DNA of 64,000 nt from Singulisphaera acidiphila DSM 18658 (GTDB lineage: Bacteria > Planctomycetota > Planctomycetia > Isosphaerales > Isosphaeraceae): positions 3,224,001 to 3,288,000 of the forward strand of contig NC_019892.1 of the NCBI RefSeq assembly GCF_000242455.2, written 5' to 3'. Both the position numbers and the translations under genes were made by a program. Positions 44,351 to 54,429 of this stretch are shown here, in pieces (position 1 is the first letter of the stretch; the number at the start of each line of letters is the position of its first letter). The notes beneath the pieces were generated by a model. The model made no database searches and had not been told where the DNA came from. It saw only the letters and a program-made list of their open reading frames with translations.

Positions 44351-46414
44351 ATGACCACCACCTATCACATCACTGACATCCGCAACATTGCCTTGGCTGG
44401 ACATGGGGCGTCGGGCAAGACCAGTCTTGCCGACGCCCTCCTTTACACCGCAGGCGCCACCGATCGGCGCGGGTCGGTCGACGACGGCACAAGCCTCTCC
44501 GATGTTGAAGATGAAGAAAAACGTCGACATATCACTATTGACTCACACCTCCTCCATCTCGAGTGGGCGAACCGGCAGATCCACCTGATCGACACCCCCG
44601 GCTACCCTGACTTCATCGGCAATGCCCTCAGCGGCTTGGCCGCCGTCGAGAACGTGATCACGACCATCGCCGCCCCCGCCGGCATCGAGGTCAATACCCG
44701 TCGCATCTTCCAGGAAGCGGCCCGACTCAGGCTGGGCCGAATCATCGCCCTGACCAAGATGGACGGCGATAACGTCGATTTCCTCGACCTGCTGGAGCAG
44801 ATTCGCGAAAACTTCGGACCCGGCTGTGTCCCCTTCTACGTACCGATCGGTCAGGGCCCCAAGTTCTCAGGCGTGATCGACGCGCTCAACCCACCCGAGG
44901 ATGTGCCGGACGACTGCCCGATGCATCCGGCCGAAGCCTATCAGATGGTGGTCGAGCAGATCGTCGAGTCCGATGAAGACCTCATGAGCCGTTACCTGGA
45001 AGGGGAAACTCTCCCTCTGCGCGAGCTTCGCGAGGCGGCCTGCCGGGCGATCACGAACGGGCAGATCGTCCCGATCGTCTGCCTTTCGGCTCGCAAGGAC
45101 ATCGGCCTCAAGGAGCTGCTGAATCTGCTGTCCGAATGCAGCCTGACGCCCGCCGACAGCCACCGCCTCGGCTCGCGTGCCGACGATGAGGTCGAGCTCG
45201 AACCTCACGAAGACGGCGAACTCATCGCCCAGGTCTTCAAAACGACGAACGACCTGTTCATGGGCAAGCTCAGCTTCCTCCGGATTCACTCGGGGCGGAT
45301 CGCCCACGACACCTTGCTCTCCAACCTCCGCACGGGCAAGACGAGCAAGCCAGGGCACCTCTACCGCTTGCAAGGGAAGAACCTCGAGGAAGTGAAAGAG
45401 GCGATCGCAGGCGACATCGTCGCGGTTCCCAAGTTTGATGACCTCCATATCTCCGATACGGTCTCGACAGCGGGCAATGGCTCTGAGCCTCATCTGGTCC
45501 TGAAGCCGATCAAATTCCCGACCCCGATGGTCCCCCGCGCCGTGGAGCCGAAGACGAGGGAGGATGAGCCGAGGATCTCGGTCGGCCTGACCAAGATCGC
45601 CGACGAGGATCCGACCTTCACCTTCCGTCGCGACTCGCAGACGCACGAGTTGGTCATCTCCGGCATGAGCGAGCTGCATCTGGATGTGATCCAGCATCGG
45701 CTCAAGAACCGCTACAAGCTCGACATCAACACGCATGTCCCTCACGTACCTTACCTGGAGACGATCACGGGAGAGGCGGAGGCCCACTATCGCCACAAGA
45801 AACAGACCGGGGGCCGAGGGCAATTTGCCGACGTGCAGCTCAGGATCCGCCCCCGGGCGCGTGGGGAAGGGTTCCACTTCGTCGACTCGATCAAAGGGGG
45901 GGTGATTCCTAACCAGTACATTCCCGCCGTCGAAAAAGGGGCCCGGGAGCAACTGGAGAAAGGAATCATTTCCGGGAACCCGGTCGTCGACGTCGAGGTC
46001 GAGGTCTTCTTCGGCTCCTATCATGCCGTCGATAGCTCGGAGCAAGCCTTCAAGACGGCAGCGGCCAACGCCTTCCGGAAGGCATTTCACGACGCCCGTC
46101 CGGTGTTGTTGGAACCCATTGTCACCTTGGATGTGGTCGTTCCGCTCAACAAGTTCGGTGACATCACGGCCGACCTGGCCACGAGGCGCGGCCAGATTAC
46201 GGGGATGGAAACCATGCCTGGGGGCGTGCAGTCGATCCAGGCAAGCGTGCCGCTCAGCGAAGTGTTGCGCTATGCCACCGACCTGAAGAGTATGACCGGC
46301 GGGCAGGGTTCCTTCACGATGGAGTTCCGCTCCTACGAGCCGGTCCCACCGAACGTCCAGCAAAACGTCATGGACAAGTGGGCCAAGAGTCGCGCGGGCA
46401 TCGAGGAAGACTGA
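44351..46414 (+). CDS. Elongation factor G paralogue
   Basis: A predicted 687-aa translational GTPase of the EF-G family with all five domains: GTP-binding (G1 GHGASGKT 17-24, G3 DTPG 81-84), domain II (about 280-370), III, IV (about 465-590, with HYRHKKQTGGRGQF) and V (about 600-680). The G4 motif is TKMD (135-138), not NKMD, as in EF-G-like proteins of the second (EF-G2) branch, which often lack full translocation activity. It is probably not the housekeeping fusA, since no str operon (rpsL, rpsG, tuf) is present. A 20-bp terminator hairpin follows. Confidence 0.82.
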   Translation: MTTTYHITDIRNIALAGHGASGKTSLADALLYTAGATDRRGSVDDGTSLSDVEDEEKRRHITIDSHLLHLEWANRQIHLIDTPGYPDFIGNALSGLAAVENVITTIAAPAGIEVNTRRIFQEAARLRLGRIIALTKMDGDNVDFLDLLEQIRENFGPGCVPFYVPIGQGPKFSGVIDALNPPEDVPDDCPMHPAEAYQMVVEQIVESDEDLMSRYLEGETLPLRELREAACRAITNGQIVPIVCLSARKDIGLKELLNLLSECSLTPADSHRLGSRADDEVELEPHEDGELIAQVFKTTNDLFMGKLSFLRIHSGRIAHDTLLSNLRTGKTSKPGHLYRLQGKNLEEVKEAIAGDIVAVPKFDDLHISDTVSTAGNGSEPHLVLKPIKFPTPMVPRAVEPKTREDEPRISVGLTKIADEDPTFTFRRDSQTHELVISGMSELHLDVIQHRLKNRYKLDINTHVPHVPYLETITGEAEAHYRHKKQTGGRGQFADVQLRIRPRARGEGFHFVDSIKGGVIPNQYIPAVEKGAREQLEKGIISGNPVVDVEVEVFFGSYHAVDSSEQAFKTAAANAFRKAFHDARPVLLEPIVTLDVVVPLNKFGDITADLATRRGQITGMETMPGGVQSIQASVPLSEVLRYATDLKSMTGGQGSFTMEFRSYEPVPPNVQQNVMDKWAKSRAGIEED

Positions 46415-46448
46415 CCGGACCTGAAGGGTTCAAGCTTCCAAGAAAAAA

Positions 46449-46492
46449 AAGAACGGGCCGGGAAGAGGCTGACCTCTTCCCGGCCCGTTCTT
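46449..46492. terminator. 20-bp perfect bidirectional terminator
   Basis: AAGAACGGGCCGGGAAGAGG (46449-46468) pairs completely with the arm 46473-46492 around a CTGA loop. An A-run precedes (46443-46450) and TTCTTG follows, so it can stop both the EF-G-like gene (plus) and the gene at 46527-47024 (minus). Confidence 0.88.
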
Positions 46493-46526
46493 GAATCCTG
46501 GTCACAGTTCGATTCGGATAAGTCGC

Positions 46527-47024
46527 TCAGTTGAAGCCGCCGAAGAAGCCGACGCCATAACCGTACCCGAAATAGGGGCGAGCGAAATTGTCGATATGCC
46601 GCTGCATCACGGCATCGCGTTGAATCCCGATCTGCTGAGCCGCCCGTTGGTCAGCCAGGGTCGGTCCCCCCCCTCGATCGAAGGTCGCGACGCGAACCGG
46701 GTCGACCCCGGGGTTCACCTGGAATTGGCCGCCAGGCGGATAGTACTCGCTGAAGCGACCGACGCCGCCTGGGTTTCGGAACCCGGCCGATCGATCGTTC
46801 GTGTAGTAGTTCGGGTAAGGATAGGGGTAGTGATGAACGATGCTTCGCCGGCGTGCTGGGGCCGACATCTGCGAAAAGACGGACCGGTTGTTACTGCTTC
46901 GAGGAAGCACATTCGGCGAACGGCTCGAGGACGAAGTCGGCGCCGGAGGGGTTTGCGCCGAGGCAATCAGTGCAAGAGCACCTGTTACGAACGCTGCTAT
47001 GGCGAAACTTCGGAAATGGGCCAT
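46527..47024 (-). CDS. Exported Tyr/Pro/Gly-rich protein
   Basis: A predicted 165-aa secreted protein: signal peptide FAIAAFVTGALALIASAQT with AxA-type cleavage site, then low-complexity Ser/Pro/Arg-rich sequence, a HHYPYPYPNYY stretch and a C-terminus rich in Gly and Phe (YFGYGYGVGFFGGFN). No domain is recognised. It is probably an envelope or surface component. AAGAGGT before the ATG is a suitable ribosome-binding site. Own promoter predicted at 47096-47124. Confidence 0.65.
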   Translation of the reverse strand: MAHFRSFAIAAFVTGALALIASAQTPPAPTSSSSRSPNVLPRSSNNRSVFSQMSAPARRRSIVHHYPYPYPNYYTNDRSAGFRNPGGVGRFSEYYPPGGQFQVNPGVDPVRVATFDRGGGPTLADQRAAQQIGIQRDAVMQRHIDNFARPYFGYGYGVGFFGGFN

Positions 47025-47425
47025 GGTGATACCTCTTGGCGCACGGACATGTGGGTGAGGCCCGTCCGCTCGGGGTCGAACCTGACGTTCTCTCTATTAT
47101 TAGAGCGCCCTTGGTGACGGGCAAACTCATTCTCTGAAATCCGCGCCCGTCACACAGCATTTGGCTGCCCGAGAGGCAACTGCCCCTACCCTAGCCAGAC
47201 GCGCAAGCCCTGGAATCGACAAATCCCCAATTGAAGTGTTTTTGCAGACTTGGAGGGGACAACGTCGGTCCGGCGGCCGAGCATTCACGTTTAACCCACC
47301 AAGGCTGCAAAAGCCGCGTTCACCGGAGCGGTGTTGCGGAGCCCCTTTTCCTGCCCCCTCAGAGCCCTTGAGAGAGCCCGCATTGGGGATGGCTCTCACT
47401 TGGATCGATCCGAAAGCAAACCGCG
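47025..47425. other. Intergenic region between metH and the exported-protein gene
   Basis: 401 bp. Holds the promoter of the 46527-47024 gene and the end of the metH transcript, for which I see no clear terminator hairpin. A 90-codon plus-strand frame here is Arg/Pro-rich and unsupported. Confidence 0.4.
47096..47124 (-). promoter_or_regulatory. Putative promoter of the exported-protein gene
   Basis: On the minus strand TTGCCC (47124-47119) and AATAAT (47101-47096) are spaced by 17 bp, 72 bp upstream of the ATG at 47024. The -10 lies in a small palindrome CTCTA-TTAT-TAGAG that could be an operator. Confidence 0.4.
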
Positions 47426-50400
47426 TTAGCTGACGTCATAGGCCAGGTTGGGGGCCAGCCAACGTTCGACCTCAGCAATCGACATCCCCTTGCGCGAAGC
47501 GTAACTCTCGACCTGATCGCGCGTGATCAGGTCGACCGCGAAGTAACGCGCCTCGGGATGGGCGAAGTAAAGACCGCTGACGGACGCCCCGGGATACATC
47601 GCCAACGACTCGGTCAAGCGAATCCCGGCCGCCGCCTCGACATCGAGCAACTTCCAGAGAAGCAACTTCTCGGTGTGATCAGGAGAGGTCGGGTAACCCG
47701 AGGCCGGACGAATGCCGCGATACTTCTCGGCGATCAGGTCGGCCTTGGCCAAACCTTCGTTCTGCCCATAGCCCCACTCGCGACGGACGCGTTCATGGAG
47801 ATATTCCGAGAACGCCTCGGCCAGGCGATCGGCCAGGGCCTTGACCATGATCGAATTGTAGTCGTCATGATCGCGTTCGAATCCTTCCACCAGATCCTCG
47901 GCGCCAATGCCCGTCGTGATCGCGAAGGCCCCCAGGTAGTCGGGGCGGCCCGTCGAGACCGGGGCGATATAGTCGGCCAGGCAGCGGAACGAGGTCTGCC
48001 CTTCACGCTCCCACTGCTGGCGGAGCGTCGGAAAGCGAAAGGTCGGCGTGGTCCGCGACTCATCCGAGTACACGACAATATCGTCGCCCTCGGAATTCGC
48101 GGGGAAGATCCCGTAGACGCCGCCGGCCGTCAGCGACTTGCGTGCGATGATCTGATCCAGCAACCGTTTCGCGTCGTTGAAGAGTTTCTTCGCCTCGGTA
48201 CCCACCTCGGGCGACTCGAAGATCGAGGGGTATTTCCCCTTCAATTCCCAGGCCATGAAGAAGGGGGACCAATCGATGTACGGGACCAAGTCGCTAAGTG
48301 GCAAGTCGTGGAGGATCCGTGCTCCGATTTGTGCGGGAACGGCGATCTCAGAAGTCGTCCAGTCAGGGGAGAACCGTCGTCTCTGAGCCTCGGCATAGGT
48401 GACGAGGTTTCGCTTCCGGCGCTGGGCGAAGCTGACGCGTTCCTTCTCCTGCATCGTCCGATTTTCGTTGGCGATCAAGTCGCGTTGATCGTCGCGGTTC
48501 AATCGATCGACCACCCCCACACAGCGCGATGCATCCTTCACATGGATGACCGTACCGTGATAACTGGGAGCGATCTTGACCGCCGTGTGCTTGATGCTCG
48601 TCGTGGCGCCGCCGATCAGGAGCGGGAGTTCGAACCCTTCCCGCTCCATCTCCTTGGCGACGTGGACCATCTCGTCGAGCGAGGGTGTGATCAAGCCGGA
48701 GAGGCCGATCATGTCCACCTCATGCTCGCGGGCCGCTGCGAGAATCTTCTCACAGGGAACCATCACACCGAGGTCGATCACCTCGTAGTCATTACAGCCC
48801 AGGACGACGCCGACGATGTTCTTGCCGATGTCATGAACGTCTCCCTTGACGGTCGCCATCAGCAATTTGCCGCGGGCCTTCCGCGAGCTCACGTCCCCTT
48901 TGGCCTTCTCCGCCTCCATGAACGGGAGGAGGTAGGCCACCGCCTTCTTCATCACGCGGGCGCTCTTGACGACTTGCGGGAGGAACATTTTGCCCGCGCC
49001 GAAGAGGTCGCCGACGACGTTCATACCGTCCATCAGCGGCCCTTCGATAATCGAGAGGGTCCGGGTGTACGACTGTCGCGCCTCCTCCACGTCGGCCTCG
49101 ACAAAGTCCGCGTTTCCCGTAATCAGGGCGTGCTTGAGCCGCTCCTCGACCGGGCCGTCGCGCCAGGCCAGATCTTTCCCCGTTTCCTTCTTGCCCCGCT
49201 TCTTGACCGTCTCGGCGAAGTCGGTCAGACGATCGGCGGCATCCGGCCGGCGATTCAAGAGCACGTCCTCAACGCGCTCGAGCAAGTCCTTGGGAATCTC
49301 CTCGTAGACCTCGAGCTGACCGGCGTTGACGATCCCCATATCGAGCCCGGCGGCAATCGCGTGGTAGAGGAAGGCCGCGTTCATCGCTTCCCGAACAACG
49401 TCATTGCCGCGGTAGGAGAACGAAACGTTGCTGACACCGCCGCTCGTCTTCGACTCCGGGAACATCTGCTTGAGCTGGCGAACCGCTTCGATGAACTCGA
49501 CCGCGTAGTTGTTGTGTTCCTCGATGCCCGTCCCGACGGTCAGGATATTGGTGTCGAAGATGATGTCGGCCGGGGCGAAACCAACCTGCTTCGTCAACAG
49601 CTCATAAGCCCGCGTACAGATCTCGACCTTGCGATCGGCCGTGACCGCCTGACCTTCCTCATCGAACGCCATCACCACGACGGCCGCGCCATAGCGGTGA
49701 ACGAGCTTCGCTTGTTCGAGGAACTTCTCTTCCCCTTCCTTGAGGCTGATCGAGTTGACGATCGACTTACCCTGAACACACTTCAGGCCCGCCTCGATAA
49801 CCGACCATTTCGAGCTGTCGATCATGATCGGCACCCGAGTGATGTCGGGTTCGGCCGCGATCAGCCGGAGGAACTTGGTCATCGCCTCCTCGCCGTCGAT
49901 CATCCCCTCGTCCATGTTGACGTCGACGATGTTGGCCCCCCCCTCGACCTGGTCGCGGGCCACGCTCAAGGCGCTGTCGTAGTCGCCCCCTTTGATCAAC
50001 CGGGCAAACTTCTTCGAGCCCGTGATGTTGGTCCGCTCGCCCACCATCATGAAGTTGCTTTCGGGGCGAATCGTCAGCGCATCGGTCCCGCTGAGAATCG
50101 ACCAGGACGGGCGAACCGGGCGAGTGCGCGGGCGGACGTCTTGAATCGCCTCGGCGATCGCGCGAATATGCGGCGGGCGCGTCCCACAGCAGCCGCCCAC
50201 GAGGTTCAGCCAACCGTCGGTGGCGAACTCGCGGATCCGCCTCGCCATGTGGTCGGGACTGCCGAGCGACCCGGGGCTGTCGTCGAACTCGCCCAGGGCG
50301 TTGGGCAAGCCGGCGTTCGGGTAACAGCTCATGTAGGGGACCGCGAGGCTGGAAAGGGCCTCGACATAAGGGCGCATCTGGTCGGCGCCCAGGGCGCAAT

Positions 50401-51139
50401 TGATCCCGACGCTGAACAGGTCGTAAGTGGACATCGAGGCCCAGAACGCCTCGACCTTCTGCGAGGTCAGGGTCACCCCACCATTGAAGATCGTCGTGGA
50501 GGCCATGACGGGCAGCCGGCCGCCATGGGCGTCAAAGTATTTGTCGATCGCGAACAGGCAGGCTTTTAAATTCAGGGTGTCGAACGCGGTTTCCGCCAGC
50601 AGAATGTCGGCCCCGCCGCTCACCAGGCCACGAACCTGCTCGGTGTAGGCATCAACGAGCTGGTCGAAGGTCACGGGGCGATAGCTCGGGTCCGGGTTGT
50701 TCGGATCCGAGGGGTTGTTGAGCATCTTGTTGGTCGGCCCGAGACTGCCAGCCACGAACCGCGGCTTGTCAGGCGTCTTGCGGGTCATCGCATCGGCCGC
50801 CCGACGGGCAATCGCTGCCGCCGCCTCGTTCAGCTCAAAGACGTAATCCTCGAGGTCGTAGTCGGCCATCGAGATCGCGTTGCTGTTGAAGCTGTCGGTT
50901 GAGACGATATCGGATCCCGCTTCGAGATAAGCGGTATGGATCTCCTCGATCATATGCGGCTGGCTCAGCGCCATGATCTCGGTGCAGTTCTTAAGCAGCT
51001 TGGAATGATTGCGGAACCGTTCGCCGCGATAATCCTCTTCCGTCGGCTTGTGCGCGTGGATCATCGTCCCCATTGCGCCATCGAGGATCATGATCCGCTC
51101 GGAGAGGATCTGCTCAAGGCGATGTCGCGTATCGGTCAT
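47426..51139 (-). CDS. metH: Cobalamin-dependent methionine synthase
   Basis: A predicted 1237-aa modular enzyme transferring a methyl group from methyltetrahydrofolate via methylcobalamin to homocysteine. Homocysteine domain (about 1-330) with LDGAMGTMI and zinc ligands in INCALG and GGCCGT; pterin domain (about 345-640) with [13 protein letters not shown]; cobalamin module (about 650-870) with the base-off histidine in [11 protein letters not shown]; reactivation domain (about 890-1230) with [15 protein letters not shown]. All four modules are complete. Start ATG 51139, after GGAAG; a frame upstream to 51187 adds unrelated residues. I looked for cobalamin or SAM riboswitches upstream and saw none. 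Confidence 0.97.
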   Translation of the reverse strand: MTDTRHRLEQILSERIMILDGAMGTMIHAHKPTEEDYRGERFRNHSKLLKNCTEIMALSQPHMIEEIHTAYLEAGSDIVSTDSFNSNAISMADYDLEDYVFELNEAAAAIARRAADAMTRKTPDKPRFVAGSLGPTNKMLNNPSDPNNPDPSYRPVTFDQLVDAYTEQVRGLVSGGADILLAETAFDTLNLKACLFAIDKYFDAHGGRLPVMASTTIFNGGVTLTSQKVEAFWASMSTYDLFSVGINCALGADQMRPYVEALSSLAVPYMSCYPNAGLPNALGEFDDSPGSLGSPDHMARRIREFATDGWLNLVGGCCGTRPPHIRAIAEAIQDVRPRTRPVRPSWSILSGTDALTIRPESNFMMVGERTNITGSKKFARLIKGGDYDSALSVARDQVEGGANIVDVNMDEGMIDGEEAMTKFLRLIAAEPDITRVPIMIDSSKWSVIEAGLKCVQGKSIVNSISLKEGEEKFLEQAKLVHRYGAAVVVMAFDEEGQAVTADRKVEICTRAYELLTKQVGFAPADIIFDTNILTVGTGIEEHNNYAVEFIEAVRQLKQMFPESKTSGGVSNVSFSYRGNDVVREAMNAAFLYHAIAAGLDMGIVNAGQLEVYEEIPKDLLERVEDVLLNRRPDAADRLTDFAETVKKRGKKETGKDLAWRDGPVEERLKHALITGNADFVEADVEEARQSYTRTLSIIEGPLMDGMNVVGDLFGAGKMFLPQVVKSARVMKKAVAYLLPFMEAEKAKGDVSSRKARGKLLMATVKGDVHDIGKNIVGVVLGCNDYEVIDLGVMVPCEKILAAAREHEVDMIGLSGLITPSLDEMVHVAKEMEREGFELPLLIGGATTSIKHTAVKIAPSYHGTVIHVKDASRCVGVVDRLNRDDQRDLIANENRTMQEKERVSFAQRRKRNLVTYAEAQRRRFSPDWTTSEIAVPAQIGARILHDLPLSDLVPYIDWSPFFMAWELKGKYPSIFESPEVGTEAKKLFNDAKRLLDQIIARKSLTAGGVYGIFPANSEGDDIVVYSDESRTTPTFRFPTLRQQWEREGQTSFRCLADYIAPVSTGRPDYLGAFAITTGIGAEDLVEGFERDHDDYNSIMVKALADRLAEAFSEYLHERVRREWGYGQNEGLAKADLIAEKYRGIRPASGYPTSPDHTEKLLLWKLLDVEAAAGIRLTESLAMYPGASVSGLYFAHPEARYFAVDLITRDQVESYASRKGMSIAEVERWLAPNLAYDVS

Positions 51140-51496
51140 TGGACTTCCAGGCATCCTGAAAAGACAGACAAGGAAACCATTTCTCAACGAACGTCGCCGC
51201 GGCAGATCGAACTCTTCTTTAAAGACATGTTCGACCTTCGCTTCAGAGTCGTTTCTCGCGTCGACCCTGTCATTCTACGAACGACTACGTCATATCATCG
51301 GGCCAAACGGCTTCTCGATGAGGAGGGTGTCATGGGGCAAGCGGCCATAGGCGTCGCTGCGTCTGACCTCGAGACCCGACTTCCCTCATTTTATAAGGGC
51401 GGTTGGGTGAGCGATTATCTTTCGCGCCCTGAAGCCCTGTCAAGGTGGATCGCTCGGGCAAGAACTCTCGGCGATTGCGTGATCAAAGGGCAAAAC
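51140..51496. other. Region upstream of metH
   Basis: 357 bp that must hold the metH promoter (minus). No cobalamin-riboswitch-type B12 box or SAM-riboswitch core was recognised. A plus-strand frame (ATG 51227 to 51523, 98 aa, with LLDEEGVMGQAAIG) is open through most of it, but it has no visible ribosome-binding site or known domain and is not called. Confidence 0.4.
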
Positions 51497-51940
51497 TCAG
51501 CGCCGGCCCTGAAACTTAATTAAGGCGAGGAACCCCACGACGACGACCGTGATACCCCAGAGCACGGTCTGGGTCATCGGGTTCGGACCGAGCAGCCAAC
51601 GGCGCCGAGCGTACCCAAGTTGCCGGGCGATCGCGCGATCGCAGGCATGACGCTTCCATCGAAAAAGGCTGCCTGTCGCGCCGCAATCCAGGCAGTGAAA
51701 CTGGAGCAGGCAGGCGATCCCGAACAGGCTGGCGAGCAGAAGCAGAATCATCGGGGCATGCTTGGCCAGAAACGCCCGCCGAATCGCCACGTACCAGGGG
51801 ATCAATGCGGCGAGTGCAAGGAACGGATTGGAAACGAGCCGCTGGTACTCCTGGAAGTAGGGATCAAGAAGAATCGGTGAACGTGCCGGTAGCCGGTCGA
51901 AGTCGAGATCATGCTGAGGAAGGCCACGGGCAGGTTCCAC
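51497..51940 (-). CDS. Small membrane protein with Cys-rich motif, possibly frameshifted
   Basis: A predicted 147-aa protein with hydrophobic helices at about 40-52, 62-80 and 122-140 and a CLDCGATG motif followed by RWKRHAC between the last two, which could bind a metal. I recognise no named family. The first 20 residues from GTG 51940 are unconvincing, while the adjacent frame upstream (51987-51900) encodes a plausible start (MQIPARLDSLFEDFFRWNLP) that would read into this protein if one frameshift were repaired near 51915. It may therefore be longer than annotated. Confidence 0.55.
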   Translation of the reverse strand: MEPARGLPQHDLDFDRLPARSPILLDPYFQEYQRLVSNPFLALAALIPWYVAIRRAFLAKHAPMILLLLASLFGIACLLQFHCLDCGATGSLFRWKRHACDRAIARQLGYARRRWLLGPNPMTQTVLWGITVVVVGFLALIKFQGRR

Positions 51941-52094
51941 CGAAAAAAATCCTCAAAAAGGGAATCGAGTCTGGCGGGAATCTGCAATCGCTCACGTCCC
52001 TTTTATCGTAATACGAATCGAGCCTTGTCGCCAAGCCAACCGTTCCGCTGCGCGCACGAACCGCCAGCGCCTACTTTACAAAGGGTCACGAGAA

Positions 52095-53072
52095 ATGAAG
52101 AATGGTGGTTTGGTCGTCGATTGTTTGGGAGCGGTTGGGGATCACGCCGTGCATGAAGAAGCGATCCGCAAGGCGGATGTCCTGATCGAGGCACTCGGTT
52201 ACTTCCGCAAGTTCCACGGACGGTTCACCGTCATCAAGCTCGGCGGCTCGGTGATGGAAGAGCCCGAAGCCCTTCGAGCCTTGCTCGTCGACATCGTTTT
52301 CATGCAAACCGTCGGCATGAGACCCGTGGTGGTCCATGGCGGCGGCAAAGCGATCACTCTGGCGATGGAACAAGCGGGACTGCAAGCCCGGTTCGTCCAA
52401 GGGCGGCGGTACACCGATGAGGCCACCTTGGGAATCGTCGCCCGGGTGCTGGCCGAAGAAATCAATGTCGATATTGTTCGACATATTACCAAGTACGGCG
52501 GACGCGCCGCGGGCTTGCATCATAAAACGACGCAATGCCTCTTCGGCCGCCGGTTGACTCTGCCCGACGGTAACGGGGCGGACGTGGACCTGGGACGCGT
52601 GGGTGAGGTGACCGAGGTCGAGGTTTCCTTGATCGAGAATCTCTGCTTCGCCGGGGTCGTGCCAGTGCTCCCGTCGCTAGCCGAGGGGGAGGACGAGCTC
52701 CTCTTGAATGTCAACGCCGACACCGCAGCCGCGGCGGTCGCCGTGGCGCTCAAGGCCGAGAAGCTCGTGTTCCTGACCGACACGCCGGGGATCCTCAAGG
52801 ATCGAACCGAACCTCAGAGCCTGATTCGGAGTCTGACGCCGGTCGAGTGTCGCGATCTGATCGCACAAGGGATCATTGATAAAGGAATGATCCCGAAAGT
52901 CGAGGCCAGCCTCGACAGCCTCCGTGACGGTGTGCGGAAGACACACATCATTGACGGCCGGCTTCGCCACTCGCTCTTGCTCGAGATGTATACCGACAAG
53001 GGGATCGGGACCGAGATCGTCTTGCAAGAAAATGCGAATGGATCGAGCCGAGGCATCTCGGCCCGGCACTGA
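52095..53072 (+). CDS. argB: Acetylglutamate kinase
   Basis: A predicted 325-aa amino-acid kinase that phosphorylates N-acetyl-L-glutamate, second step of arginine synthesis. Hallmarks are IKLGGSVM, VVHGGGKAI, NVNADTAAAAVA, FLTDTPGIL and the C-terminal IDKGMIPKV. An N-terminal helix (EEAIRKADVLIEAL) is typical of hexameric, arginine-inhibited enzymes, so feedback regulation is likely. ATG 52095 is preceded by AAGGG; a GTG at 52149 gives a start closer to the family. First gene of an argB-argD-argF cluster. Confidence 0.95.
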   Translation: MKNGGLVVDCLGAVGDHAVHEEAIRKADVLIEALGYFRKFHGRFTVIKLGGSVMEEPEALRALLVDIVFMQTVGMRPVVVHGGGKAITLAMEQAGLQARFVQGRRYTDEATLGIVARVLAEEINVDIVRHITKYGGRAAGLHHKTTQCLFGRRLTLPDGNGADVDLGRVGEVTEVEVSLIENLCFAGVVPVLPSLAEGEDELLLNVNADTAAAAVAVALKAEKLVFLTDTPGILKDRTEPQSLIRSLTPVECRDLIAQGIIDKGMIPKVEASLDSLRDGVRKTHIIDGRLRHSLLLEMYTDKGIGTEIVLQENANGSSRGISARH

Positions 53073-53200
53073 TTGATTGGCGGATGGATTCACGGTCGCT
53101 TTGCTTGGTCTCATCGCCGAAGTTGCGGAAACCATTCTCTCTTTATGATGTCTTCTCACGAACGCCGGGTCGCCGGCCCAGCCTGACGGGAGCTCTAGCC

Positions 53201-54409
53201 TTGGCCCAAGTTGCGAATCTGAGTTCCGAGGAAACGATTGCCCAATTCGGCAAGTACGTGATCCCCAACTATCGCCGCTACCCGGTCTGCCTGGTCAGGG
53301 GTGAAGGTTCTTGGATCTGGGACGCCGAAGGGAATCGTTACCTTGACTTTTTTCCGGGCTGGGGCTGCAACTTGCTCGGCCATTGTCCGCCTCGGATCGT
53401 CGAGGCGGTTCGCGAGCAGGTTGGGCAACTGATTCATGTGCCGAATACTTGGTACATGGAGTCGCAAGGGGCGTTTGCCCGGGCACTCTCGGAGAAGGCG
53501 TTCGGCGGCCAGAGCTTCTTCTGCAACAGCGGCGCAGAGGCCAACGAAGCGGCAATCAAGCTTTCCCGGCTCTACGGATCTCCCAAGGGACGCTTCAAGA
53601 TCGTCACGATGGAGAACGGGTTCCACGGGCGAACCTACGCCGCCCTCACCGCGACCGCCCAGCCGAAGTACCACGCCGGCTGCGAGCCGCTGGTTCCCGG
53701 CTTCACCTACGTCCCCTACAACAACCTGGACGCGGTAGCCGCGGCGCTCGACGACCAGACGGCGGCCGTCCTGGTCGAACCAATCCAAGGGGAAGGGGGG
53801 GTGAACGTCCCTTCGCCCGACTACCTGCCTGGCCTGCGTTCGCTCTGCAATGAGCGCGGAGTGCTCCTGATCCTCGACGAGGTTCAGACCGGCCTGGGGC
53901 GGACCGGTGAATGGTTCGCTTATCAACACTCGAACATCACGCCCGACATCCTGACCTGTGCCAAGGCATTGGCGGGCGGAGTCGCGGCTGGCGTGATGAT
54001 GGCGACCCCTGAAGTTGCCAGCTATCTGAAGCCGGGAACGCACGCAAGTACTTTCGGCGGCAACCCGATCGCCTGCCGCGCCGGCCTCGCCGCTGTTGAG
54101 ACGATCGAGCAAGAGGGCTTGCTGGCACGCGGCCGAGCCGTGGGCGAGCGATTCCGCGGCCATTTCCAGACGCTCCGCGACGAGCGCCCCGACCTGGTTC
54201 GCGAGATTCGGATCCTCGGCGTGATGATCGGCCTGGAATTGACCTTTGATGCGTCGAGCGTGGTCGCCGAGTGCCTCGAACGCAAGCTCTTGATTAACGC
54301 AACCCACGGCAATGTCGTACGGCTCTTGCCCGCGCTCAACGTCAGCGACGAGCAGATTGATGAGGGGTGTGCCATCCTGGCCGACGTGATCCGGCGTCAG
54401 ACCATCTGA
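53201..54409 (+). CDS. argD: Acetylornithine aminotransferase
   Basis: A predicted 402-aa class III PLP aminotransferase converting N-acetylglutamate semialdehyde to N-acetylornithine. FFCNSGAEANEAAIKL, LILDEVQTGLGRTG and the PLP lysine in TCAKALAGGV are visible, with FGGNPIACRAG near the C-terminus. I choose TTG 53201 because GGGAG lies eight bases upstream and homology begins right after (SSEETIAQFGKYVIP); the frame is open to ATG 53084 but the extra residues look non-coding. It follows argB by 128 bp and precedes argF by 20 bp. Confidence 0.93.
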   Translation: MAQVANLSSEETIAQFGKYVIPNYRRYPVCLVRGEGSWIWDAEGNRYLDFFPGWGCNLLGHCPPRIVEAVREQVGQLIHVPNTWYMESQGAFARALSEKAFGGQSFFCNSGAEANEAAIKLSRLYGSPKGRFKIVTMENGFHGRTYAALTATAQPKYHAGCEPLVPGFTYVPYNNLDAVAAALDDQTAAVLVEPIQGEGGVNVPSPDYLPGLRSLCNERGVLLILDEVQTGLGRTGEWFAYQHSNITPDILTCAKALAGGVAAGVMMATPEVASYLKPGTHASTFGGNPIACRAGLAAVETIEQEGLLARGRAVGERFRGHFQTLRDERPDLVREIRILGVMIGLELTFDASSVVAECLERKLLINATHGNVVRLLPALNVSDEQIDEGCAILADVIRRQTI

Positions 54410-54429
54410 GCCAGGCGAGGAGGTGCCCG

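Noticed and set aside
44867..46363. A 498-codon minus-strand frame opposite the EF-G-like gene
   Set aside because: Shadow of a full five-domain GTPase gene; no recognisable domain.
47558..50569. A 1003-codon open frame on the plus strand opposite metH
   Set aside because: It is the antisense shadow of a complete MetH with all catalytic motifs; composition is Arg/Asp/His-heavy with no domain.
51140..51496. Cobalamin or SAM riboswitch before metH
   Set aside because: No B12 box or SAM core pattern was seen on the minus strand; a covariance search would be decisive.
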